Shown here: piece after piece, positions 15,610-21,599 of the stretch
How positions within the stretch are numbered: the stretch's first letter is position 1
Layout of the letters: each line of letters begins with the position of its first letter
Assembly (NCBI GenBank): GCA_964517355.1
Contig: CAZFCK010000062.1
Location: 1 to 21,599 of the forward strand
Reading direction: 5' to 3'
DNA from: CAZFCK01 sp964517355
GTDB lineage: Bacteria > Desulfobacterota > Desulfovibrionia > Desulfovibrionales > Desulfovibrionaceae
Length of the DNA stretch: 21,599 nucleotides
The notes under the pieces: model-generated
What the model saw: the letters and a program-made list of their open reading frames with translations, nothing else
Told to the model about the DNA's origin: nothing
The model's database searches: none
Position numbers and translations under genes: made by a program

Positions 15610-15703
15610 TAGAGCATCTCACGCTTGAAAAGCGCTAGATGCTCTTATGCATTTCACTGGAACAATTGGAAATTGTTTCAGGAGAGAGCCTTGTTTCAAG
15701 GCG
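15610..15703 (-). repeat. Family A repeat, near-complete copy
   Basis: 94 bp matching the minus-strand form of 608-712, with two substitutions (CACTGG for CCCTGG; AGGAGAG for AGGGGAG). It lacks the last 11 bases. With 16536-16640 it forms a direct pair around the membrane/ankyrin remnant. Confidence 0.9.
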
Positions 15704-15747
15704 GAACAGGCTTCCCCCTGAGTGCGCGGCATGTGCAGGCGGAGCGG

Positions 15748-15896
15748 TCAAGCCGCCCCATGCTCGCGCAGCAAGCGGACAACTTCTTCGTGACCGTTTC
15801 GGGCGGCAACCATCAATGCCTTATCCCCGTCATTATCCGCATGGGCGGCATCGGCCCCCCGCTCGATGAGCAGGCGCGCAAACGTGCGGAATTTGG
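15748..15896 (-). pseudogene. Ankyrin-repeat C-terminal fragment
   Basis: The frame reads FARLLIERGADAAHADNDG then KALMVAARNGHEEVVRLL before a TGA. This is the end of one ankyrin repeat and most of the next, ending REHGAA. Upstream in this frame the sequence stops looking like ankyrin at about 15895, where the other minus-strand frame still encodes the neighbouring membrane protein. There is no start or ribosome site of its own. It is the remnant of a larger ankyrin gene, or the C-terminal part of the membrane protein put out of frame by an indel. Confidence 0.6.
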
Positions 15897-16501
15897 TTCT
15901 GCCACGTTTCGCCCTCTGTCCGGACATGGTCCGCGCATTCCCACCTGTACGGCTCAAGGTTCCCTGTGACTGGATAATGAGGGGCGAGTTCTTCTACCAC
16001 ATGGCAGCAAATATCGGCCTCTTCCCGCAGGCCCCGGGTGTCCAGGAACCAGGTATAGATCTCCCGGCATTTTTCCCACATATAGCAGGCGAAGCCGAAC
16101 AAAAAGCACAGTACGTAGGCCGACAGGGCAACGGGCGATCCCCAGATTCCGGAATACGTGCTGTACGATAGGACCAGCAGTCCGGTAAGGATGAACATCA
16201 GGCGGATAAGCCGGTTGATACGCGCGTGGTAGTGGTTGGCCATGGAGTCGGCCGCGGCGTAGGCGCGGAGCAGCGGTTGGTCTTCAGGCAGCAGACCGTC
16301 TTTGGGGAGATGAAGCGCATCCAGGGATTCTTGAAATTGTTTCGGATCGTTTTCATACAGCTTTCGGACGCGCCTGTTGAAACGATCCAGGGCCGTGAAT
16401 TTCGCCTCCGCCGCCTGTAACTCTTCCGGAGTTTCGGACAACCGCGTCCAATCCAGGGGGATGACGTAGGGATTGTCCTTCAGGGGCGTGGGTTCGTTCA
16501 T
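15833..16501 (-). CDS. Two-TM membrane protein, C-terminus frameshifted or truncated (SLATT/SLOG-associated-like)
   Basis: 222 residues from the ATG at 16501, which has GGAG five bases upstream; the frame is open a further 11 codons. The N-terminal ~98 residues are polar (FTALDRFNRRVRKLYENDP, LLRAYAAADSMANHYHARINRL). Two hydrophobic helices follow at ~100-117 and ~124-142, then WFLDTRGLREEADI. This order (Y..AD..A, two TMs, D-x-R-x-L-x-E) recalls the two-TM region that follows SLOG/LSDAT sensor domains in predicted nucleotide-signalling conflict systems. That assignment is from memory of the pattern and uncertain. After about residue 200 the frame drifts into low-quality sequence (HVCAPAHRAGGRC) while a neighbouring frame encodes ankyrin sequence, so the true end is lost. 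It is flanked by direct family A repeats. Confidence 0.5.
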   Translation of the reverse strand: MNEPTPLKDNPYVIPLDWTRLSETPEELQAAEAKFTALDRFNRRVRKLYENDPKQFQESLDALHLPKDGLLPEDQPLLRAYAAADSMANHYHARINRLIRLMFILTGLLVLSYSTYSGIWGSPVALSAYVLCFLFGFACYMWEKCREIYTWFLDTRGLREEADICCHVVEELAPHYPVTGNLEPYRWECADHVRTEGETWQNQIPHVCAPAHRAGGRCRPCG

Positions 16502-16535
16502 GCGGGCTCCGTGTTGTGTCGGCAGGTAATGCAAT

Positions 16536-16640
16536 TAGAGCATCTCACGCTTGAAAAGCGCTAGATGCTCTTATGCATTTCCCTGGAACAATTGGAAATT
16601 GTTTCAGGGGAGAGCCTTGTTTCAAGGCGAAAATGCGCTA
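16536..16640 (-). repeat. Family A composite repeat, complete 105-bp copy
   Basis: Exact reverse complement of 608-712. It lies 34 bp upstream of the ATG of the two-TM gene, so any promoter for that gene must lie within or beyond the repeat. Confidence 0.92.
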
Positions 16641-16757
16641 GGCGTCTTAAAAGCGTTTTGAGAACTCTGCCTAGCAGACTGCGTGTAAAAAACGAGGTAA
16701 AAATATATACGAGCTTGTGCGACAGGTGGCGATGCGTCTTCCATAGATGTTGCCGAC

Positions 16758-17009
16758 GTGGAAAGCGCAAGCGCGCAGATGGAGCGGGCCGGTGGTGTGT
16801 CAAAAGGCATGGCCGGTACGCGCAGGGAACTGCTTGAGGTTCATCAGGAATTGACCTGCCTCAAGAGGTTGGGCAAGGCTGGCTGTGGGGCTGTGCTTGG
16901 CGAGGATTTCGCGCGGCTGCGCGGCGTCAATCCCGAGCTGTTGGAATTTTGAGATGTTGCCGACTACAGGCTGTTGCGGGAGCAGTTTTCCTCTTTTTTG
17001 CGCCGCTGA
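16758..17009 (+). pseudogene. Possible decayed plus-strand gene with an in-frame TGA
   Basis: From a GTG at 16758 the frame reads QMERAGGVSKGMAGTRREL, LEVHQELTCLKRLGKAG and FARLRGVNPELLEF. It then hits a TGA at 16950 and continues in the same frame as DVADYRLLREQFSSFLRR to another TGA at 17007. Both parts look protein-like and the stop sits where a Trp would fit. No ribosome site or family is recognised. It overlaps the minus-strand frame at 16927-17292, so at most one of them is real. Confidence 0.25.
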
Positions 17010-17292
17010 TTCCGGTGGGGTATTTCCGCCGCGCCGTGGCGGCCAAGGCCACGGGCCGGCAGCTGTCGGAGGTGCTGTCCTTGGAAATAGAGGACTTGGC
17101 GGGCTTGGCCGGGGCCTTGGGCGGCGTTGCCACGGCCCGGGGCCGGCAACGCCCCTGAGAACGGCGGCTACGGGACCGGCGGGACAAACGGTAAAGGAAT
17201 TTAACAAGGTCGACAACCGGTTCCCCTAAGAGGCCAATTACAAACCCTATCACGCCGAAAAATATAACGAAGCAAATAAGTAGCGCTAACAT
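16927..17292 (-). CDS. Hypothetical small protein with one N-terminal membrane helix
   Basis: 121 residues. Residues 1-24 form a strong hydrophobic helix (LLICFVIFFGVIGFVIGLL). A short amphipathic stretch follows (VVDLVKFLYRLSRRSRSRR), then an Ala/Pro/Lys-rich, basic and probably disordered tail. The hydrophobic start followed by positive charges is a believable topology. The ribosome site is weak (GTGAG before the ATG), no family is recognised, and a possible plus-strand remnant overlaps the tail, so the gene may not be real. Confidence 0.35.
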   Translation of the reverse strand: MLALLICFVIFFGVIGFVIGLLGEPVVDLVKFLYRLSRRSRSRRSQGRCRPRAVATPPKAPAKPAKSSISKDSTSDSCRPVALAATARRKYPTGISGAKKRKTAPATACSRQHLKIPTARD

Positions 17293-17651
17293 GGCTCACG
17301 AATTCCAGGCAAGTATTGTTATAGGCGAGGCGTTAGCCTGATCCTTTTTCAATACTCTTATGGCAGCCGATCAGCGAACGCAAGGGCTGCCCGGAGGCGC
17401 ACAGTTAGCTTATACGCTGTGGGGCGAGAAAAAGCGGATGCATCTTTTTAGGGTGGCGAATCCGCGATACAGGCGCGTGGTCCTGTTTTTCGGGGGCGAA
17501 GTGTTGCCGCACCCCCACAGGCCCGGTGTGGGGACACCGGCTACGGCCGATGGAAGTGTGGTTGCAGGCGGAACAGATGCGATTCAGGATGAAAGCAGGT
17601 CAAAACTAAATTTCGCGCTACATGAATGTAGTAACGGGGTGTAATAACAAG
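17293..17651. other. Stretch without a supported gene upstream of the tRNA terminator
   Basis: A 94-codon plus-strand frame (17360-17644) is open, but it has no ribosome site, no recognisable motif and odd composition. I see no RNA gene or clear repeat here. Confidence 0.5.
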
Positions 17652-17683
17652 AAAAAAGGGTTACAGCTTTTTGCCGTAACCCC
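17652..17683 (-). terminator. Intrinsic terminator of the tRNA-Ala gene
   Basis: On the minus strand GGGTTACGGC pairs with GCTGTAACCC (one G-U pair) around a five-base loop, followed directly by TTTTTT. It lies 10 bp past the CCA end of the tRNA. The G-U pair would be an A-C mismatch on the other strand, which supports the minus orientation. Confidence 0.9.
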
Positions 17684-17693
17684 TTGATTTCTT

Positions 17694-17769
17694 TGGTGGA
17701 GATGAGGGGACTTGAACCCCTGGCCTGTGCGTTGCGAACGCACCGCTCTCCCAACTGAGCTACATCCCC
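17694..17769 (-). tRNA. tRNA-Ala(CGC)
   Basis: 76 nt including an encoded CCA. The acceptor GGGGATG pairs with CATCTCC (one G-U). The D arm is GCTC/GAGC. The anticodon stem GTGCG/CGCAC carries the loop TTCGCAA, so the anticodon is CGC, reading the Ala codon GCG. The T arm AGGGG-TTCAAGT-CCCCT is complete. It is a standalone gene with its own terminator. The 3' end of a tRNA is a common integration site, and the gene-poor scarred patch lies on that side, but I see no repeat of the tRNA end in this window. Confidence 0.97.
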
Positions 17770-18130
17770 GTGCGAAAAAAAGACTATAACAAAACACGCC
17801 ACAGTCCTTCAAGTATTTTTTTAGGTATGATTGTATTTTTATGCGGCAAGGCGGGATGAAAAATGGAGATTTTTTCAGAGGGAAATCATGCAAAGGGTCG
17901 GCGGGCAGGGTGTTGTATGCCGTGGGGTGACGGTCGCGGCATGCGGATTTTCTTTTGGAATGCCCTCGCTGAAAGGAACTTTGAATGTGCGAGTAACCAA
18001 CAGGACGTCTACCTACGTGTCGGCCTGGCACTTTTTTTGTGTCTAGCCGGCGGCAGCTGTACAGCACGTTCGGAAAATGGGATTGAGCAACGCTTCCCAA
18101 ACTTCTTAAAATGAGAAAGCTAGGGGAGAG

Positions 18131-18182
18131 CGCGAGAGGGGAAATATTTTGAAAAGGTTTTCCCCTCTCGCGTTTTCTTTTC
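18131..18182 (+). terminator. Intrinsic-terminator-like hairpin (family C)
   Basis: CGCGAGAGGGGAAA (18131-18144) pairs perfectly with TTTCCCCTCTCGCG (18159-18172), and TTTTCTTTTC follows on the plus strand. It is an inverted near-copy of 9371-9424. No plus-strand gene lies upstream that would need it, which favours a dispersed repeat that can also terminate. Confidence 0.65.
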
Positions 18183-18328
18183 ATAACGAATTTAGAAACA
18201 CAGTCTCAGATGCTATCTTGATACAATATGTTTGGGAATTCTTAAGAAAATTTCTACTTTTTATGCAGATCGCCTGTCATAACATTCTGCGTTTGTTGAA
18301 AAAATAAGAATTACGTCGTCCTTTTTCC

Positions 18329-18383
18329 GGCGTCCAGGGGCCTCCCCTGGTCGTCGTGCGGGCACGAAAGCCCGCGACTTTAT
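18329..18383 (+). repeat. Family B double-hairpin repeat, copy 3
   Basis: 55 bp, one base off the consensus (CGGGCACG for CGGGCGCG, in the loop). It begins 21 bp after the stop codon of the minus-strand choice-of-anchor gene, the same placement as copy 2 behind the kinase gene. The AT-rich left flank (ATAACATTCTGCG and on) resembles that of copy 1. Confidence 0.88.
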
Positions 18384-18404
18384 ACATTTCATCATTATAA
18401 TGAG

Positions 18405-20066
18405 CTAGGCGTGTCTTCTGGCCAGCCTGTAGCCTGCGACGCCGAGGAGCGCCACGAATACCAGCAGCATCCAGCGAGGGGCAACGGGGACATCCGGAGT
18501 ATCGCTACTTATTTCGTACACTGTGGTCGTGCCGCTAACCTCGTTACCCACCAGGAGAAGGTCTTTACCGTTGGGGCTTTGAGCGGCGGGGACGAAGTGG
18601 ATGCATTCGGGGCCGAGGTCTCCGGCCGTACCGGATGCGGGATCAACAGAGAAATCGCGATTCAGCTCGTACAGTTCGAACGAGGGGCTGGCTGGATCGG
18701 TCACATCATAGACCATGAAGCCGCTCATGCGCTCCAGACCGGCAAAGACATAGGTTCTGCCCTTGATCGTGCCCAAGGCCAGGGCTTCAGGCTCCGGGCC
18801 CTTGTCGTCGCTGCGGTCGTCCAGGTCGTTATTGTCGTTGGAAGCGTTGAAATTGTCGGGGTATTGCTTCGCCATGGCCTCTTCAAAATCTCCGCCCGAG
18901 TCAAAGACGAGATGCCCTGACGTGTCGAAGATCGAAAAGGAACGGCCGCCAAAGGCTACAAGGCGGTCTAAATCATCATCCTCATCGGTGTCGGAAAGGT
19001 CCGTGACCAGCTTGAGCCTCCCCAGGTTTTCATTCTGCTGCAAGGATGCGGCATCCGGAAAGGCAGTTGGGTCAAGATCGGCTTTTCCGCAACGGACTTC
19101 ATCCGTGTATTCGAACTCCCCGTCTTCATATTCGCGGCTGTCGCCCTCGTTGGCGGTCACGAGGTATGTATTGCCCCCAACGTTATACGCGGCAATGGTG
19201 TCGGGCATGAAACAACCGTAAACCGGCCAGGAGGCAAGATTGACGCCTCCATCCTTATCGCTCGCGTCGAACTTCCAGCCGTTGCCGGCCCAATCCTTGA
19301 GTCCCATGGGAATGATGTCCGTCACCGTGGCGCTGGGGATGTCCACCAGGGCTATGGCGTTGTTTTCCTGCAAGGTTACGTAAGCGGTTTTGGAGTCGGT
19401 GGATACGGCGAGATATTCGGGTTCCAGATCCTGAGCCACCGTGGCGGTGGGATAGGAGATGCGCACGCCTTTGGCCCTGAGTGCGGCTTTTTGACTGTTG
19501 AACGCCGTAAATCCAGCGGTATGCACCACAGCCTTGTCAAGGCCTCCGGAAATATCGACGATCGTGACAGACCCCTCGGGGTCGTTGTCGTACGCATCGT
19601 TGGGTTCGCCTTCATTGGCGCTGAGGATGTAGTTGCCGTCGGGGGTGAACGTCACCATGTCCGGTAAGGCTCCGGTGTTGAATACGGCGAGGATGACGCC
19701 CTTGCCGTCAAAGACCACGATTTTGCCAGGAGCTTGTTTGTGATCGCCTTCCACTGCGGCGGCTATGCGTCCGCTATGCACCGCCACGCTGTTTACGCCG
19801 GCGCCGTATGCGGAAAGGTCCACGGTTTTGATCAGAGAAGGTTTGGAAATGTCGGAAAGGTCCAAGACGTCAATGCCGTTGGAATAGCCGTTGACCACAT
19901 AGGCTTGTTTGGTCGCGGGATCGTAGTCAACGATTTCAGCGGCTGATTCGTCAAAAATTCCAGATGAATAGGTCCCAGCTTTCGTGAGTGTCAGCGCGGC
20001 CGAGCCTGGAACGGCCCAAAGGGTCGCAACCAGCAGGCTCGCAAAGACAATGAGCGGCGTTTTCAT
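18405..20066 (-). CDS. Exported choice-of-anchor I family protein (beta-propeller-like)
   Basis: 553 residues. The signal peptide is cleaved near GSA-A (residue ~23). The body has repeated propeller-type strands: AEIVDYDPATKQAYVVNG, SNGIDVLDLSDISKP, VTFTPDGNYILSANEGEPND, GSVTIVDIS, AYVTLQENNAIALVDI. Later come YLVTANEGDSREYEDGE, FGGRSFSIFD, GRTYVFAGLERMSGFMVYD and the end LLLVGNEVSGTTTVYEI. These NEG and NEVSGT motifs mark the 'choice-of-anchor I' family, sometimes annotated as esterase- or phosphatase-like; the activity is not established. The C-terminus is a PRW motif, a hydrophobic helix and RLARRHA, a sorting or anchor signal. GGAG lies five bases before the ATG. A triple TGTCA array upstream suggests induction by phosphate starvation. 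Confidence 0.88.
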   Translation of the reverse strand: MKTPLIVFASLLVATLWAVPGSAALTLTKAGTYSSGIFDESAAEIVDYDPATKQAYVVNGYSNGIDVLDLSDISKPSLIKTVDLSAYGAGVNSVAVHSGRIAAAVEGDHKQAPGKIVVFDGKGVILAVFNTGALPDMVTFTPDGNYILSANEGEPNDAYDNDPEGSVTIVDISGGLDKAVVHTAGFTAFNSQKAALRAKGVRISYPTATVAQDLEPEYLAVSTDSKTAYVTLQENNAIALVDIPSATVTDIIPMGLKDWAGNGWKFDASDKDGGVNLASWPVYGCFMPDTIAAYNVGGNTYLVTANEGDSREYEDGEFEYTDEVRCGKADLDPTAFPDAASLQQNENLGRLKLVTDLSDTDEDDDLDRLVAFGGRSFSIFDTSGHLVFDSGGDFEEAMAKQYPDNFNASNDNNDLDDRSDDKGPEPEALALGTIKGRTYVFAGLERMSGFMVYDVTDPASPSFELYELNRDFSVDPASGTAGDLGPECIHFVPAAQSPNGKDLLLVGNEVSGTTTVYEISSDTPDVPVAPRWMLLVFVALLGVAGYRLARRHA

Positions 20067-20646
20067 TTCGTCTCCTTTGTCGTGCAGTGGTATGGAAGGA
20101 ATGATGAATAATAGTTGTAACGGCTAACTCTACTATTCAGCTGTGACATTGCATTGACATTGGGGTGACATGAAGTGGTTTTATTGAGTGAAAATAAGGA
20201 TGTTTTTTCAGTTTTTATTTATAATGAATATAGTTTTTAAATTAAATAAAACATGAAACGAGTGTATTATTATTATTTTATTGGAGTTGCTCATGGAAAA
20301 ATGATCGTGGCGGATTATCTCTTTAGTTATGCATTGCTGCACAGTGTGGTATTCAAAACCGCGGAAAGGGCATAACAGAAAGAGCACTTTAATCGTCAGA
20401 ATTTGCGGCTCCTCTGGATTTCGGCGACAGCGCTCATGGCGTTATATTGTAGGGCTATCCTATTATAACTGGACGGAAGATTCGTTATCATGAAATTTTA
20501 AGCATCGCAGAGCGTAGGGCGCACGCAAGAGAAGCCGGCACATGTTGTGGCCTTTTTGGCCTGGTCCTTGCTTTCTCTTGTATTACGCCGTCTTTTTGAC
20601 CTCGGCCTGATGTCGGCCAGACGAGGGGGCGAAACGGAGCATCTTC
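20067..20646. other. Divergent spacer between the choice-of-anchor and FlgT-like genes
   Basis: Apart from the TGTCA array, the first 250 bases are AT-rich. The last 180 bases are G+C-richer and contain a GGCC...GGCC dyad (~20604-20618) near the ribosome site. I see no gene; the long minus-strand frame crossing 20488-20970 is the shadow of the next gene. Confidence 0.5.
20144..20170 (-). promoter_or_regulatory. Three phased TGTCA repeats, probable Pho box
   Basis: TGACA occurs at 20144-20148, 20155-20159 and 20166-20170 (TGTCA on the minus strand), exactly 11 bp apart. Pho boxes bound by PhoB-type regulators are direct TGTCA-like repeats with an 11-bp period. The array lies 78 bp upstream of the ATG at 20066, in the correct orientation for that gene. 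A poor -10 candidate (TAGAGT) lies just downstream. Confidence 0.7.
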
Positions 20647-21552
20647 ATGGGGTTGAGAAATTTCATTTTTGTTTTTTTTCTGCTGTGCTTGTCCAAGGCG
20701 GCGCTGTGCGCGTCGCAAGAAACGCAAGAGTTGTGCGCCGGGCTGGTTGGCGCGGTGCAACCTGTGCCGCCATACGGCTGCATAGACTGGTCGGCCATGC
20801 GGTTGCATGCTGTGGGGCATGGATTTAGCGGGAGCGATATGGAGAATCCCCGCCGCGCCCTGCGTATGGCCGAGAGGGCCGCCAAGCTGGACGCTTTTCG
20901 CAATCTTCTGGAATTGTTTCAAAATGTTCGTATCGATTCCCGTACGGAGATACGCGATTACGTGACGCACAACGACACGGCCTACAACCGTCTCGCCGGA
21001 GTGTTGACGCGCACCGCAACCGAACAGCGCGAGGACTTGCGGCAGGGAGGCGTGCGGCTTCGCGTTTCCGCGGCACTCACAGGTCAGGTGGCGGCGATTC
21101 TTTGGGAAATTTATCCTCCGGCAGACGGTGTCGCCATGGAGGTCCGGCCGGAAGGTGAACCCGAAAAGCAGGCCTGGCAGGTCCGCGCTCCGATACGTTT
21201 GGGAGAAAGCGTCACCTCATTTTCCGGACTGGTCGTGGACGCTCGCGGATTGGGATTCATTCCCAGCCTGCGCCCCACGCTGTATGCGCCCGACGGCCTG
21301 CTTTATCCGGTGTCGGAGGAGACCGTGCAATCAGCTGTTGCCAATGGTTTTGCAGGCTATTTCAGGGAAATGGATGCCGCGTTGAACAGCGGGCGTTGCG
21401 GAGACGCTCCGTTGATTCTGCGCGCAACAGCCCTTACCACCGGAGGCGCCGGCGGCCTGCTTCTGGGTCAGCCCGGTCCGTACGATCTGCGCATGCTGCT
21501 TGCAAAGCCCGGCGGCCCCTTGTCCCGCGCCGCCGTCATTATCGTTTATTAG
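20647..21552 (+). CDS. Exported FlgT/LPP20-like protein
   Basis: 301 residues with an N-terminal signal peptide (NFIFVFFLLCLSKAALCA). The Cys there does not fit a standard lipobox, so lipidation is doubtful. Residues ~47-150 resemble the FlgT N-terminal/LPP20 fold: IDWSAMRLHAVGHGF, then RRALRMAERAAKLDAFRNLLEL, a domain often found in envelope and flagellar-collar proteins. Residues ~192-222 carry SGLVVDARGLGFIPSLRP with YAPDGLLYPV, typical of the second half of this family. The end, RAAVIIVY, is close to the family's usual terminus. GGAG lies seven bases before the ATG. The TAG stop is the first three bases of a family A repeat, so the insertion has set the end of the protein. Confidence 0.72.
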   Translation: MGLRNFIFVFFLLCLSKAALCASQETQELCAGLVGAVQPVPPYGCIDWSAMRLHAVGHGFSGSDMENPRRALRMAERAAKLDAFRNLLELFQNVRIDSRTEIRDYVTHNDTAYNRLAGVLTRTATEQREDLRQGGVRLRVSAALTGQVAAILWEIYPPADGVAMEVRPEGEPEKQAWQVRAPIRLGESVTSFSGLVVDARGLGFIPSLRPTLYAPDGLLYPVSEETVQSAVANGFAGYFREMDAALNSGRCGDAPLILRATALTTGGAGGLLLGQPGPYDLRMLLAKPGGPLSRAAVIIVY

Positions 21553-21599
21553 AGCATCTCACGCTTGAAAAGCGCTAGATGCTCTTATGCATTTCCCTG
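21550..21599 (-). repeat. Family A repeat, partial copy at the right window edge
   Basis: Matches the first 50 bases of 16536-16640 exactly. Its first three bases are the stop codon of the FlgT-like gene. The rest lies outside the window. Confidence 0.9.

Larger units (their letters stand above)
17770..18404. other. Gene-free region between the tRNA and the choice-of-anchor gene
   Basis: Only short frames without ribosome sites occur. It contains a family C hairpin (18131-18182), an AT-rich block (~18185-18325) and a family B repeat (18329-18383). The tRNA promoter must lie in the first ~100 bases; I could not assign boxes. Confidence 0.55.

Noticed and set aside
17360..17644. 94-codon plus-strand frame before the tRNA
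   Set aside because: No ribosome site, no motif and unusual composition; not listed as a gene.
17694..17769. tRNA as an attachment site of an integrated element
   Set aside because: No second copy of the tRNA 3' end and no integrase in the window, so an island boundary cannot be supported.
18020..18040. TGGCAC-like sigma-54 promoter
   Set aside because: Only the -24 half matches; the -12 spacing and bases do not fit and no gene follows.
17618..18184. 188-codon minus-strand frame across the tRNA
   Set aside because: It reads through the tRNA-Ala gene and the family C hairpin, so it cannot be a real coding region.
20488..20970. 160-codon minus-strand frame overlapping the FlgT-like gene
   Set aside because: Antisense to the signal peptide and conserved domain of a better-supported gene.

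Overview
The window looks like a piece of chromosome from a motile Gram-negative bacterium of the sulfate-reducer group around Desulfovibrio. This is an inference, not a proof. It rests on the flagellar proteins (long, acidic, Ser/Thr/Asp-rich FlgE, FlgK, FlgL and FliD), a periplasmic binding protein paired with a large hybrid kinase, G+C-rich genes separated by AT-rich spacers full of hairpins, and the general style of those hairpin repeats.

Layout. 1-1090 has no gene and is crowded with repeats, a terminator and inverted repeats. 1091-9038 is one plus-strand late-flagellar cluster: a small zinc-finger protein, flgD (hook cap), flgE (hook), flgK and flgL (hook-filament junction) and fliD (filament cap). 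9074-13702 runs on the minus strand. Read 5' to 3' it holds a periplasmic ligand-binding protein, a 924-residue hybrid histidine kinase seven bases after it, a terminator, and a small GIY-YIG protein that converges on fliD. 14377-15576 (plus) is a membrane-anchored SGNH/GDSL protein. 15610-17640 is a scarred accessory patch: two direct copies of a ~100-bp repeat flank a two-TM membrane protein that runs out of frame into an ankyrin fragment, followed by weak or decayed ORFs. A tRNA-Ala(CGC) with its terminator is at 17652-17769 (minus). 18405-20066 (minus) is a secreted, C-terminally anchored 'choice-of-anchor I' beta-propeller-like protein with three TGTCA repeats at exact 11-bp spacing upstream, the hallmark of a Pho box. 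20647-21552 (plus) is an exported FlgT/LPP20-like protein.

Repeats. Three dispersed hairpin families run through the window. Family A is a composite of three hairpins, 105 bp when complete; two copies are identical and both window ends lie inside copies, so the window is probably bounded by assembly breaks. Family B is a 55-bp double hairpin in three copies; two lie 21-37 bp downstream of minus-strand stop codons. Family C is made of long G+C-rich stems, some with T-tracts. Family A appears to have shaped coding ends: it supplies the stop codon of the last gene, and a related module encodes part of the C-terminal tail of the SGNH protein.

Most notable: the shared 'YSxDGGxTW' module inserted once in FlgK and twice in FlgL; the phased TGTCA array; the binding-protein/hybrid-kinase pair whose kinase has an unusual Cys-containing tail; and the repeat families that form or cap gene ends. 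I do not see a complete undescribed defence or mobile system. The membrane-protein/ankyrin remnant is the nearest candidate and it is broken.
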